From: an uncultured Bacteroidota bacterium
Lineage (GTDB): Bacteria > Bacteroidota > Bacteroidia > Chitinophagales > Chitinophagaceae
NCBI GenBank assembly: GCA_903835005.1
Contig: CAILLK010000160.1
Span: 1-64,000 of the forward strand
DNA: 64,000 nucleotides
Direction: 5' to 3'
This document shows positions 9,840 through 18,246 of the stretch, one piece after another (position 1 is the stretch's first letter; every line of letters begins with the position of its first letter). The notes under the pieces were generated by a model that saw only the letters and a program-made list of their open reading frames with translations, was not told the origin of the DNA and did no database searches. A program made the translations under genes and the position numbers.

Positions 9840-11138
9840 ATGAAAAAATGCTTTAAGGTGGCACTTGGTGTTCTGCTGTTAATTGCAGGCAGCTCCATTG
9901 CACAACCTGATACTAATGCCATAAAACAATTCATTCGCACACAGGCCGGAATACTATCCTCAGATAATATGCATGGCAGGGGTTATGTACTGGATGGGAG
10001 ACAGATTGCATCGAACTGGTTACAGAGCAGGTTTAAGGAATCAGGATTGAAGCCTGCTCAAGGCAAATATACCTATTCCCAGCCTTATTACTTCCCGGTA
10101 AATACCTTTCCCGGCAAGATGAAACTAGTGATAAATGGAAAGGAGCTGAAGGCAGGGGCCGACTACATTATTGATGCGGGTTCGCCTTCTTTTACTGCAA
10201 AAAAGCTATCCGCATCAACAGTTGATTTGGGAGGTGTTACTGATATTGAGGGATTGAAAATGGCCTTCAGGCAATTTGATGGTAAGAATGCTTATCTGCT
10301 GGTTAACACAGATACTATGTGCAAGGCGCTTGGTGTGCATATTGAGGAGATAGCTATGGTATTGCCAGAAGGCTGCTATATAATACCACAGAAAAACAAA
10401 CTGACATGGACTACAACCGGGAAAGCGATACAGGCAGCAGTGTTTTATGTGAAAGAGGATGCCTTGCCTGCTACCCTGACTGATGTATGTGTGGATGAAA
10501 AGGCGGAGCTGATACCGGAATCAAGGAATGAAAACATAATTGGTATTGTGCCGGGTGAGGTGAGTGATAGTTTTATTGCCTTTACAGGCCATTACGACCA
10601 CCTGGGTATGATGGGAGTGGATGCCGTTTTCCCCGGTGCAAGCGATAATGCCAGCGGAGTATCAATGCTGTTGTACCTTGCATCTTACTTTGCAGCACAT
10701 CCGCAGCATTATTCGGTATTATTTATCCTGTTCAGTGGTGAGGAGCCGGGGCTGCTGGGATCGCAATATTTTGTGTTGCACCCGACCGTGCCGCTGACAA
10801 ATATCAAATTTCTGACCAACATTGATATTATGGGTGATGCTACCGATGGGGTTACCGTAGTGAATGCAACCGAATTTACAAGGCAATTCGGGCTTTTGCA
10901 GCAGATTAATGATATGCAGCATTACATTCCGGTAATAAAACAGAGAGGTAAAGCGCAGAACAGCGATCACTATTTCTTTACTGAGGCCGGAGTGCCTTCT
11001 TTCTTTATCTATTCGAATGGCGGTAAAGGGTATTACCATGATGTTTTTGATGTTGCCTCCGAGCTGACGCTGAATCATGTGGCAGGGGTAGCTCAGTTAC
11101 TTATTGATTTTACAACCAGGATACCCTCTCTAAAGTGA
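9840..11138 (+). CDS. Secreted M28-family zinc peptidase (432 aa)
   Basis: Residues 1-21 form a signal peptide (ending SSIAQP), so the enzyme acts in the periplasm or outside the cell. The C-terminal half is an M28 peptidase domain with the full co-catalytic two-zinc set: His and Asp in TGHYDHLG, the bridging Asp in GASDNASG, Glu-Glu in FSGEEPGLLGS, Asp in NIDIMGD and a late His in GYYHDVF. This family is aminopeptidase-like and releases N-terminal residues from peptides. The N-terminal ~200 residues are the lead domain often found before M28 in Bacteroidota. The gene stands alone, convergent with the small lipoprotein gene downstream. The substrate is not predictable from sequence. Confidence 0.88.
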   Translation: MKKCFKVALGVLLLIAGSSIAQPDTNAIKQFIRTQAGILSSDNMHGRGYVLDGRQIASNWLQSRFKESGLKPAQGKYTYSQPYYFPVNTFPGKMKLVINGKELKAGADYIIDAGSPSFTAKKLSASTVDLGGVTDIEGLKMAFRQFDGKNAYLLVNTDTMCKALGVHIEEIAMVLPEGCYIIPQKNKLTWTTTGKAIQAAVFYVKEDALPATLTDVCVDEKAELIPESRNENIIGIVPGEVSDSFIAFTGHYDHLGMMGVDAVFPGASDNASGVSMLLYLASYFAAHPQHYSVLFILFSGEEPGLLGSQYFVLHPTVPLTNIKFLTNIDIMGDATDGVTVVNATEFTRQFGLLQQINDMQHYIPVIKQRGKAQNSDHYFFTEAGVPSFFIYSNGGKGYYHDVFDVASELTLNHVAGVAQLLIDFTTRIPSLK

Positions 11139-11265
11139 TCTTTGCACTGAGCTTTAAAACGGGGAATTAATGTTTTTACAGGCTATCTGATAATGGGATA
11201 TTCGTACATAATCATACTCCCCTGATTGTAGAATAATTTATAGGGGTGTTTTCGGCTTTAATCAG

Positions 11266-11544
11266 TTATCTCTTAGTCTTCGTGGTATTATCATCCTGTT
11301 GTTTTGCCGCATCGGGGAAATTAACTGCCTGGGTATCCGATTTTGTAATAGCAGTGGTATCATTCAGAGGTACGGGCGCTGCGGTGGTTGTATCTGTATT
11401 AATGGCATCAGGTAACTGAACATTGCCCACAGATGCGCTGGTTACTGAAGAGTCGGCTTTAACCCGCTCCGCCTGGCCGCTGCCACATGAGGAAATACAC
11501 ATAACAGTCATTAACAATATAATAGATATTTTCATTGATTTCAT
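11266..11544 (-). CDS. Small putative lipoprotein (92 aa), unknown function
   Basis: The protein opens with Lys residues, a hydrophobic stretch and the lipobox-like CISSC followed by GSG, so it is probably a lipoprotein anchored at Cys20. The remaining ~70 residues are Thr-, Asp- and Ala-rich with no recognisable fold and look disordered. A second ATG three codons in (11535) is an equally possible start. It resembles the next gene on the same strand in build: short, lipobox, Thr/Asp/Ala-rich tail. I do not recognise a family. Confidence 0.6.
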   Translation of the reverse strand: MKSMKISIILLMTVMCISSCGSGQAERVKADSSVTSASVGNVQLPDAINTDTTTAAPVPLNDTTAITKSDTQAVNFPDAAKQQDDNTTKTKR

Positions 11545-11619
11545 ATAGCAGCAGTTTTACAATTTAATATCCTTATCTAAATTCAATTTTCTTAATTTCC
11601 CCATTAAGGTATTGATCAA

Positions 11620-11656
11620 AATAATAAAACCACCCTGAATGGATGGTTTTATTATT
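11620..11656 (-). terminator. Hairpin terminator after the 66-aa lipoprotein gene
   Basis: AATAATAAAACCACC (11620-11634) pairs with GGATGGTTTTATTATT (11641-11656) over about 15 bp. On the minus strand it ends in a T-rich tail. It lies 17 bases beyond the stop of the minus-strand gene at 11673. Confidence 0.7.
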
Positions 11657-11672
11657 TTGCAATTAATGCTGA

Positions 11673-11873
11673 TTACTTCTTAGCAGCTGAATCAGTCTTA
11701 GCAGCAGGAGCTGTAGGAGTGTCAACTTTAGGAGCTGAAGTAGCTGGAGCTACAGTTTCAGTTGTAGCCATAGTTGTAGTAGTTGCGCTAGTATCAGCAG
11801 GTTTGCTGTCACCGCAAGAAGTTACAAATACGCCCAGGCAAAGAGCAACGATTGATAATTTTACAAATTTCAT
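11673..11873 (-). CDS. Tiny putative lipoprotein (66 aa), Ala/Thr-rich
   Basis: The start at 11873 gives MKFVKLSIVALCLGVF followed by VTSCGDS, a clean lipoprotein signal with Cys at residue 20. A longer frame up to 11966 adds 31 residues that do not look like a signal peptide, so I reject that start. The mature part is about 47 residues rich in Ala, Thr, Pro and Lys (for example APAAKTDSAAKK) and likely unstructured. Proteins of this type are frequent in Bacteroidota and have no assigned role. It has its own terminator and is convergent with nothing, so it is probably monocistronic. Confidence 0.6.
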   Translation of the reverse strand: MKFVKLSIVALCLGVFVTSCGDSKPADTSATTTTMATTETVAPATSAPKVDTPTAPAAKTDSAAKK

Positions 11874-12135
11874 AATTCCGTTTTTTAGTTGGTTATGCAC
11901 ATTTATACCTGTTTCAGAAAAAGGTAACCCTCGGTAAAAAAATATTTTCAAATATTTTTTATTCAATACAAAACCAATAATTTGAAAGCTTTATAATCTA
12001 CTGCATATCATTGTATTAAATTCAAAAATGGTTGATTGACAAGACGGAATTTTGAGTCAAAAAAATTCTGGTTCAGTTTTATTGAAGGAATAAATCCACT
12101 CAATTATTTTACTGCTCCGGTTATTTACTGATACC

Positions 12136-12143
12136 TACCTTTG
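12136..12143 (+). promoter_or_regulatory. -7 box TACCTTTG directly before truB
   Basis: TACCTTTG fits TANNTTTG and ends only 5 bases before the truB ATG. If it is used, the mRNA would start at or very near the start codon (leaderless). No TTTG -33 element is seen at 19-20 bases. Confidence 0.5.
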
Positions 12144-12148
12144 CAGCT

Positions 12149-12880
12149 ATGCAAAAAAGGCCAATGCCCGCCGAACTTAAAAAAGGGGGAGTAATACTTG
12201 TGGACAAACCCTATAAATGGACTTCATTTGATGCGGTAAACAGTATAAAAATTACACTACGTGCCAAAACAGGGCATTGCGGTACTCTAGATCCGCTTGC
12301 TACAGGCTTGCTGATATGTTGCACCGGCGCCATGACCAAGCAGATATCCGGTTACCAGCAATTGCCAAAAGAGTATACCGGCGTTTTCCGGCTGGGCGCA
12401 AGCACAGCGACATATGATCTGGAGAGTGTGCCGGAAAACCAAAGGCCTTTTGAACACATAAGATCTGAACAAATTGCAGATGCGGTAAAAAAGCTAACCG
12501 GTGATATTTTGCAGGTTCCTCCGGCACACTCGGCTATAAAAAGAGATGGCAAACGATCTTATGACCTGGCCCGTGCTGGTATGGAGGTTTTATTGGAGCC
12601 AAGGCCTGTGACAATCAGTGAGTTTGAAATTTTGTCGGTAGAATTACCAAATGTCCGTTTCCGGGTTTTGTGCAGCACGGGAACTTATATCCGTTCTCTG
12701 GCAAATGACTTTGGTGAATTACTGGGTTGCGGGGCTTACCTTTCAGAATTAAGGCGGACCAAAATAGGGAACTTTGATGTGAAGGATGCCCTCACCCCTC
12801 TGGAGTGGAAGGCATTGTGGAAACCTGGGGTAAATAAAGAAATTGAAGTAAAAGAAGAGATGCCAGAAGCAGAGGCTTAA
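12149..12880 (+). CDS. truB: tRNA pseudouridine(55) synthase TruB
   Basis: The enzyme makes pseudouridine 55 in the T loop of tRNAs in the cytoplasm. The sequence shows GVILVDKPYKWTSFD near the N terminus, the catalytic Asp48 in GTLDPLATG, the KEYTG motif, PPAHSAIKRDGKRSYD, and the STGTYIRSLANDFG motif of the family. At 243 residues it is somewhat shorter than enterobacterial TruB (about 310), lacking the C-terminal PUA extension, as in many Bacteroidota. The last bases overlap the end of the convergent YdeI-like gene by 4. A -7 box sits 5 bases upstream of the ATG. Confidence 0.95.
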   Translation: MQKRPMPAELKKGGVILVDKPYKWTSFDAVNSIKITLRAKTGHCGTLDPLATGLLICCTGAMTKQISGYQQLPKEYTGVFRLGASTATYDLESVPENQRPFEHIRSEQIADAVKKLTGDILQVPPAHSAIKRDGKRSYDLARAGMEVLLEPRPVTISEFEILSVELPNVRFRVLCSTGTYIRSLANDFGELLGCGAYLSELRRTKIGNFDVKDALTPLEWKALWKPGVNKEIEVKEEMPEAEA

Positions 12881-13539
12881 GCCTGCTTTTTTTGGGTTTT
12901 CGATCCGGAGGGGTGCATTTTTTTCTGCAGGTCGCCGATCATTTTATTAATCCGTTTAATCCTTGTTTCTTCTTTTTTAGCGTCTGTTATTGCAATTACA
13001 TATTCCTTCTTATCAGTAAAGGACAAGGCATTGAAGCAATTTGATATACCCGTATATTGATTTATTGCTTCCTGCGCATCGGCAGGTAATTTTACTGTCC
13101 GGTTTGCAAAATCTATGCCCTCCACCTTCCGATCTTCCATAGGCCGATCACAAATTGAAGGCTTTTGGCGGGGGGCATTGGTTATGCGCAACCCCGTCCA
13201 GTTGCCATTTACCGAAACGGAAGTTTGCCCACGGAAACCCATTTTAAATAACTGCTCCCAGGGTTTCATCAGCACGAGGTCGGAAGAAAAGGATCCGCTC
13301 TTTTTGGGGTAAAATACCCAGAACAATGTTTGAGGTGTGATGTAGTCCTCTGAAGCGCTCAGAAAATGAAATAAATCAGCTGAGTTGAAGGCAAACAGGA
13401 TCAATTGATCAGCAGGCTTTACCTTCCCGGTTTTCATTATCAAATTATAATCAGCAAAGAGATCAATGCAGTCTGCAGGGGCATTGATGAGCCACAGTGG
13501 TTTTTCCGGTTTTAGTCTGAGTTTTTTGATCAGTTGCAT
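12877..13539 (-). CDS. YdeI/OmpD-associated (OmdA) family protein
   Basis: The C-terminal ~65 residues (KLPADAQEAINQY, then FTDKKEYVIAITDAKKEET and a Lys-rich tail) match the YdeI/OmdA domain, a family of uncertain function named after bacteriocin or peptide resistance work in enterobacteria. The N-terminal ~130 residues (LWLINAPADCIDLF, then LVLMKPWEQLFKMGFRG) resemble a DUF3052-like segment found fused to it. I prefer the ATG at 13539 over a TTG two codons upstream, because a TAATTTTG box ends 7 bases before that ATG. The gene is convergent with truB (4-base overlap). It may be cotranscribed with the upstream aminotransferase, but the own box argues for a separate promoter. Confidence 0.7.
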   Translation of the reverse strand: MQLIKKLRLKPEKPLWLINAPADCIDLFADYNLIMKTGKVKPADQLILFAFNSADLFHFLSASEDYITPQTLFWVFYPKKSGSFSSDLVLMKPWEQLFKMGFRGQTSVSVNGNWTGLRITNAPRQKPSICDRPMEDRKVEGIDFANRTVKLPADAQEAINQYTGISNCFNALSFTDKKEYVIAITDAKKEETRIKRINKMIGDLQKKMHPSGSKTQKKQA

Positions 13540-13546
13540 CAACAAA

Positions 13547-13554
13547 CAAAATTA
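13547..13554 (-). promoter_or_regulatory. -7 box TAATTTTG before the YdeI-like gene
   Basis: Read on the minus strand, TAATTTTG fits TANNTTTG and ends 7 bases before the ATG at 13539. This is the same close geometry seen at truB, the SDR, the ferritin-like gene and the nucleotidyltransferase gene. Confidence 0.45.
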
Positions 13555-13583
13555 TTTTTTCCCGGAAATAGATACCCGCTAAA

Positions 13584-14735
13584 TTACACAGCTTTTAAAC
13601 CTGAGAGCCTGGCAACAGCTTCAATAATGGTTTCTTCTTTTTTTGCAAAGCAAAACCGGATCAGATGATCATCCTGTTTGTTTTTGTAGAAGGCACTTAC
13701 AGGTATCGTAGCCACGCCATATTCCTTCGTGAGCCATTGTGCGAATTCCATATCGGGCAGATTACTGATCCTGTCGTAGCCAGCCACCTGGAAGTAGCTG
13801 CCCCTGGCGGGCTCATAAATAGTAAAAGGCGTTTGAGACAGCAAAGACAAAAAATGGTCGCGTTTCTGCTGCATCAGCTGGCCAACAGGTATTGCCGTGT
13901 TATTGCTGAGGTGGTGCGCCAGGGCAAACTGGGCAGGGGTATTGACACTGAACACCAGAAACTGATGTATGCGACGGAAAGCCACTGTGTAGGCTGGCGG
14001 TGCAATACAGTAGCCCATCTTCCAGCCTGTATTATTGAATACCTTACCGAAGGAGTAAAGAACAAAACTCCGCTGTCTCAGCTCTTCATGTTCCAGTACA
14101 CTGTAATGTTTACTGCCATCAAAAATCAGCTGTTCATATACCTCATCAGACAGGATAATGATTTCAGTATCTCTAACAAGACCAGCCAGGCTATCCCAAT
14201 CACTTTTTTCCCAGATTGCCCCTGTAGGATTGTGAGGAGTATTAACAATAATTGCCCTGGTCCTGGTTGATATAGCTGCTTTCACCTTATTCCAGTCTAC
14301 TTTAAACTCCGGGGCAGAAAGAGCTATTGTAACGGCTGTTGCACCGTTTGTTTCAATATTTGGAATGTAGCTGTCGTAAGCTGGTTCAAGCACTATTACC
14401 TCATCGCCGGGCTGAAGTATGGCGGTGAATGCAGTGTAAATGGCATAAGTGGCGCCCGGTGTAACAGTGATCTCTGTGTCAGGGTCAATAGTAACCCCAT
14501 ACCGATCCTTAAAGTCATTTGCAATCGATTGCCTGAGGATGGGGAGGCCAGGCATAGGTGCATACTGATTGTGCCCTTCCTTTGCAGCCCTTCCCAGCAA
14601 ATCAGACAATTGCTCATCAATCGGGAAATCGGGAAAACCCTGCGAGAGGTTAATGGCATTATACTGGCTGGCAAGACCGCTCATTACCGCAAATATTGAG
14701 GTACCGGTATTAGAATGTTTCTGGGGTAGATTCAT
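13584..14735 (-). CDS. PLP-dependent methionine/kynurenine-type aminotransferase
   Basis: This is a fold-type I aminotransferase of 383 residues, close to the YbdL/methionine aminotransferase group. It has AINLSQGFPDFP near the N terminus, GHNQYAPMPGLPILR, the Asn in NTPHNPTG, Asp-Tyr in LSDEVYE, and the PLP-binding Lys231 in SFGKVFNNTGWKMGYC. The likely reaction is transamination of methionine or aromatic amino acids with a 2-oxo acid, in the cytoplasm. It lies 62 bases downstream of the transketolase subunit on the same strand, so the two may share a transcript. Substrate choice within the group cannot be settled by eye. Confidence 0.88.
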   Translation of the reverse strand: MNLPQKHSNTGTSIFAVMSGLASQYNAINLSQGFPDFPIDEQLSDLLGRAAKEGHNQYAPMPGLPILRQSIANDFKDRYGVTIDPDTEITVTPGATYAIYTAFTAILQPGDEVIVLEPAYDSYIPNIETNGATAVTIALSAPEFKVDWNKVKAAISTRTRAIIVNTPHNPTGAIWEKSDWDSLAGLVRDTEIIILSDEVYEQLIFDGSKHYSVLEHEELRQRSFVLYSFGKVFNNTGWKMGYCIAPPAYTVAFRRIHQFLVFSVNTPAQFALAHHLSNNTAIPVGQLMQQKRDHFLSLLSQTPFTIYEPARGSYFQVAGYDRISNLPDMEFAQWLTKEYGVATIPVSAFYKNKQDDHLIRFCFAKKEETIIEAVARLSGLKAV

Positions 14736-14797
14736 TTATTCAACTATAAAATGGTACAAGCATAATGAAGAGCTGTCTGCAGGGGCCGGTAAGTAAA

Positions 14798-15760
14798 CTA
14801 GCCATTTTTCCTGCTAATGGCCTTTTCGGATGCTTCAATTATATGAGCTGTTGTAAGCCCGTATTTATTCAGCAGTTGCACAGGGGTTCCGCTTTCGCCG
14901 AAAGTATCCATTACAGCAACATATTCATGTGGTACAGGGCATTCTCGTGCAGCTACATTGGCGATGCTGTCCCCAAGTCCGCCGTTGATCTGGTGTTCTT
15001 CAGCAGTTACAATGCAGCCGGTTTTCTTAATTGATGCCACTACCGCGGCTTCATCGAGCGGTTTGATGGTGTGTATATTGATTACTTCGGCCGAGATGCC
15101 TTTTTCAGCCAGCGCCCTTGCAGCCTCTATAGCCAGCCATACCATGTGCCCGCAGGCGAAGATAGAGATATCGCTTCCCTCAGCCAGCAATTGTGCTTTG
15201 CCCACTTCAAACTTCTGGTCTTCGGCAGTAAAGTTTGGCCACTTGGGCCTTCCGAAACGCAGATAAACAGGACCTTCATATTCAGCTATGGCAATTGTTG
15301 CAGCTTTGGTCTGATTGAAATCGCAGGGAACGATTACTGTCATACCCGGCAGCATTTTCATCATGCCTATATCTTCCAGCACCTGGTGGGTTGCGCCATC
15401 TTCGCCAAGGGTGAGACCGGCATGAGATGCGCATATTTTTACATTTTTGCCGCTGTAAGCTACACTCTGCCGGATCTGGTCGTAAACGCGCGAGGTAGAG
15501 AAATTTGCGAAGGTAGTAGTATAAGGAATTTTGCCACCGATGGTTAACCCCGCTGCAACGCCTATCATATTGGCTTCAGCAATACCGCACTGAACGAAAC
15601 GGTCGGGAAATTCCTTTATGAAGGCATTCAGTTTAAGTGAGCCCGCAAGGTCGGCAGTCAGCGCTACCACATTCGGGTTGCGTCGGCCCGCTTCGAGTAT
15701 ACCTTCGCCGAAACCACCGCGGGTTTCTTTCTCATTGAGTATTTTTATGTCTTGCAGCAT
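14798..15760 (-). CDS. Transketolase, C-terminal (pyrimidine-binding) subunit
   Basis: At 320 residues this is the C-terminal half of a split transketolase. It has KETRGGFGEGILEAG, a DLAGSLKLNAF segment, CGIAEANMIGVAAGL with the Glu that contacts the thiamine ring, HAGLTLGEDGATHQ, and the C-terminal transketolase domain (FACGHMVWLAIEAA, TAEEHQINGGLGDSIA). With its N-terminal partner it would move two-carbon units in the pentose phosphate pathway. The partner is usually the adjacent upstream gene, but here the upstream DNA (15761-16345) holds no such gene. The partner must be elsewhere, or the locus has been broken. Confidence 0.88.
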   Translation of the reverse strand: MLQDIKILNEKETRGGFGEGILEAGRRNPNVVALTADLAGSLKLNAFIKEFPDRFVQCGIAEANMIGVAAGLTIGGKIPYTTTFANFSTSRVYDQIRQSVAYSGKNVKICASHAGLTLGEDGATHQVLEDIGMMKMLPGMTVIVPCDFNQTKAATIAIAEYEGPVYLRFGRPKWPNFTAEDQKFEVGKAQLLAEGSDISIFACGHMVWLAIEAARALAEKGISAEVINIHTIKPLDEAAVVASIKKTGCIVTAEEHQINGGLGDSIANVAARECPVPHEYVAVMDTFGESGTPVQLLNKYGLTTAHIIEASEKAISRKNG

Positions 15761-15836
15761 TTTGTATCAGATATTAAGTAATTAAAGAGCAAAAGTAAGT
15801 AAATAGACAAAAAACAAGGATTGAATTTAATATTCC

Positions 15837-16010
15837 TTATTCATAGCCATAAGCAGGAAAAATTTCAGATAAATCGAGTTTTAAAACTGGTAATATTTCA
15901 GAAGTAACAACATCACTTTTAACCATCAACAGGGAAGGAATAAATTTCCCATTGGTAAGCGTATAAATAAGAAGTGTTTTTTCATCAGGAAAAACTACCC
16001 GTTTCCATTT
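15837..16010 (-). pseudogene. C-terminal remnant of a Uma2-family (DUF820) endonuclease-like gene
   Basis: Read on the minus strand, a frame with no start codon encodes KWKRVVFPDEKTLLIYTL, then a segment ending in VLKLDLSEIFPAYGYE and a stop. The pattern of a 'value/grows/ expressed' strand pair followed by a hydrophobic-acidic LxLDLSEIF tail is how Uma2-like PD-(D/E)XK proteins of Bacteroidota end. The frame is blocked by a TAA just upstream, and only other broken pieces follow to 16230. I read it as a decayed gene. The family assignment rests on the tail alone. Confidence 0.4.
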
Positions 16011-16345
16011 TTAATAATCAGTGAAGGAAAAAATTTTGTTCAGATCAAGTTGGGCAAATTCTATGTTTTTTTATTTCAAAGGTAGACCAATTGCCTAACG
16101 GTGGCATTTGGCGGGCATTTTCAGAAATAGTTTTTTCCGTATTTATTGCTGGTAATGGAGTGGCGCTAACTCTACATGAAAGAATAATACCATAGTTCGT
16201 TGTATTTTATAGGCGATATCTATCCTTTCTTTTATCTCTAACAGGAAATAAAGGACTAAAATATTTTTGAACTGCTGCAAAAAAACAGGACATATCAGGA
16301 AATAATTGGAACTAAAGCAGGGTGCATCATATTGAAATCCGCCAG
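16011..16345. other. Decayed or non-coding DNA between the transketolase and aromatic operons
   Basis: Short open pieces on the minus strand (for example one reading LPAINTEKTISENARQMPP around 16080-16170) look like former coding sequence, but stops break every frame. I cannot assign them. No terminator is obvious after the MBL/rhodanese gene stop at 16346. Confidence 0.4.
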
Positions 16346-17737
16346 TTATTGCTGCTCCATTTCTATCTCCAGCAACTGGGGTGAATGGGCAATAACCTCT
16401 TTAATACCCCCCTCAATGCTGCCAACAAAATGGAAGCCTTTAGACATAAGAAATGAAGCGGCGATCATAGAACGGTATCCGCCCGCGCAATAAATGAGCC
16501 ACTTGTTTTCTTTTTCGAGAGTTGTGTATTTAGATTTGAGCATGTTTAAGGGTATATGAAACGAACCAGCCATTCTGTGTTTGGCAACTTCCATCCTGTT
16601 GCGCACATCCAGCAGATTATAATCTTCGGTCTGCAGCAGGGTTTCACATTCCTTACTATCAAAGGTCATAATATTGTCGTAAGGCAATTTGGCAGCAAAC
16701 CATTCAGTGATACCTCCTTCCAGATAACCATCTACCCGCTCATACCCTATTCTAGACAATCTTTCAACAGCTTCTTTTTCTTTTCCCGGAGCAGTAACCA
16801 GTATCATCCTTGCATCAGTGTCTACCAGTGTGCCAACCCAAATGGCAAAATCTCCGTTCAGGCCTATATTTAATGCTCCTTTTATAAATCCTGCAGCAAA
16901 ATCCATTGGGTCTCTTGTGTCAAGCACAAGGGCTCCGTCACTTTTTATAGCCTTAAATTCATTAACCGTCAGTGGCCGGAGATTATTTTTCATTACCTCT
17001 TCAAAGGGCAGGCATCCTTTTTTATTAATTACAGCATCTTTGAAGAAGTATGCCGGAATCATGGGCAGGTCGGTAGTAACTGCCTTGATGAATGCATCCT
17101 TATCGGCTGCCAGGAGTGCATAATTGTTGGCTTTCTGCTCACCGATAGTGGATGAAGAATCAGAACTGATATTCTTGCCGCAGGCCGATCCGGCGCCATG
17201 GCCGGGATAAACAATGACATAATCAGGCAAGTTCTTTATTTTAGACTGCAATGAATCAAAGAGCATGGCTGCCAGTTCTTCTTTACCAAGGTTGCCGCTT
17301 AGCAGGTCGGGCCTGCCTACATCGCCAATGAACAATGTATCGCCCGTAAATACTGCGATTTTTTCATCCTTTTCATTCAGCAGCAGGTAGCAGGCAGATT
17401 CAACAGTATGGCCTGGTGTGTGTAATACCTGAATGTGAGCATTTCCTAATTTAAGTCGCTCAAGGTCTTCGGCGATATATGATTTATATCCGGGGTTGGC
17501 ATCGGGGCCAAATACTATAGTTGCACCGGTCTTATTGGCAAGGTCAATATGCCCTGATACAAAATCGGCATGAAAATGCGTTTCGAGAACATACTTTATG
17601 GTTGCTCCCCGCTCACGGGCCATTTTAATATAAGGTTCCGGGTCCCGGAGCGGATCAATGACAGCTGCCTCTTTTCCTGATTCAATATAATAGGCCGCAT
17701 GGGCAAGGCAATTGGTATAAATCTGCTGAATAAACAT
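16346..17737 (-). CDS. Metallo-beta-lactamase/double rhodanese protein (persulfide dioxygenase-like)
   Basis: Residues 1 to ~200 are a metallo-beta-lactamase fold with His54, His56, Asp58 and His63 in THFHADFVSGH, plus HTPGHT, TGDTLFIGDVG and YPGHG, as in glyoxalase II and persulfide dioxygenases. Two rhodanese domains follow. The first (about 265-350) has VTAPGKE where the active Cys loop should be, so it is probably inactive. The second (about 365-455) has IYCAGGYRS with the active Cys. Such fusions oxidise glutathione or other low-molecular-weight persulfides to sulfite, or move sulfane sulfur. The gene starts 17 bases after paaD and so looks like the last gene of the aromatic operon. A direct role in aromatic catabolism is not known. 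Confidence 0.85.
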   Translation of the reverse strand: MFIQQIYTNCLAHAAYYIESGKEAAVIDPLRDPEPYIKMARERGATIKYVLETHFHADFVSGHIDLANKTGATIVFGPDANPGYKSYIAEDLERLKLGNAHIQVLHTPGHTVESACYLLLNEKDEKIAVFTGDTLFIGDVGRPDLLSGNLGKEELAAMLFDSLQSKIKNLPDYVIVYPGHGAGSACGKNISSDSSSTIGEQKANNYALLAADKDAFIKAVTTDLPMIPAYFFKDAVINKKGCLPFEEVMKNNLRPLTVNEFKAIKSDGALVLDTRDPMDFAAGFIKGALNIGLNGDFAIWVGTLVDTDARMILVTAPGKEKEAVERLSRIGYERVDGYLEGGITEWFAAKLPYDNIMTFDSKECETLLQTEDYNLLDVRNRMEVAKHRMAGSFHIPLNMLKSKYTTLEKENKWLIYCAGGYRSMIAASFLMSKGFHFVGSIEGGIKEVIAHSPQLLEIEMEQQ

Positions 17738-17754
17738 AAAATCTCAATTAAAAG

Positions 17755-18246
17755 TTAATGGCATTTAAAATATTCGAAAGGCTCTTTGCAATTTTCGCAC
17801 TTGTATAAGGACTTACAGGCGGTAGAACCGAAACGGCTTAACAAAACTGTATTTCCAGACTGGCAACGGGGGCAGTGTATAACATTTTGCGAAAACTCCC
17901 CTGCATTGCATGAGGAATATAGGGGTGGGGCAATGCCATATTTTCTTAATTTTTCCCTTGCTTCATTGCTCATCCAGTCGGTTGTCCAGGCAGGGTCCTG
18001 TACCAGCTTTACTGATACCGGTGATATTCCACTGGCATCAAGCGTAGCTTTAATATCCATCTCTATCACACCCATTGCAGGGCAGCCCGAGTAGGTGGGT
18101 GTAATAATTATTTCATACCCCTTATCATTGATAAGTACATCACGCAGCATACCCATCTCAGCGATATTCACTGCGGGAATTTCCGGGTCCGGGATCACTG
18201 AAAGGATCCGCATTATATCTTCTTTTGTATATACCGGTTTTACCAT
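17755..18246 (-). CDS. paaD: Phenylacetyl-CoA epoxidase complex, subunit PaaD
   Basis: PaaD is a DUF59/MIP18-type protein thought to help insert or maintain the metal centre of the phenylacetyl-CoA 1,2-epoxidase. The N-terminal part has ILSVIPDPEIPAVNIAEMG and TPTYSGCPAMGVIE, typical of the family. The C-terminal part is a zinc-ribbon with two Cys pairs (CPRCQ and CENC) in the order seen in PaaD/PaaJ. At 163 residues it has the usual length. It overlaps the end of paaC by 7 bases, so translation is probably coupled. Confidence 0.92.
   Translation of the reverse strand: MVKPVYTKEDIMRILSVIPDPEIPAVNIAEMGMLRDVLINDKGYEIIITPTYSGCPAMGVIEMDIKATLDASGISPVSVKLVQDPAWTTDWMSNEAREKLRKYGIAPPLYSSCNAGEFSQNVIHCPRCQSGNTVLLSRFGSTACKSLYKCENCKEPFEYFKCH

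Noticed and set aside
13665-14270. 201-residue plus-strand frame
   Set aside because: It is opposite the well-supported aminotransferase gene and has no start context or domain.
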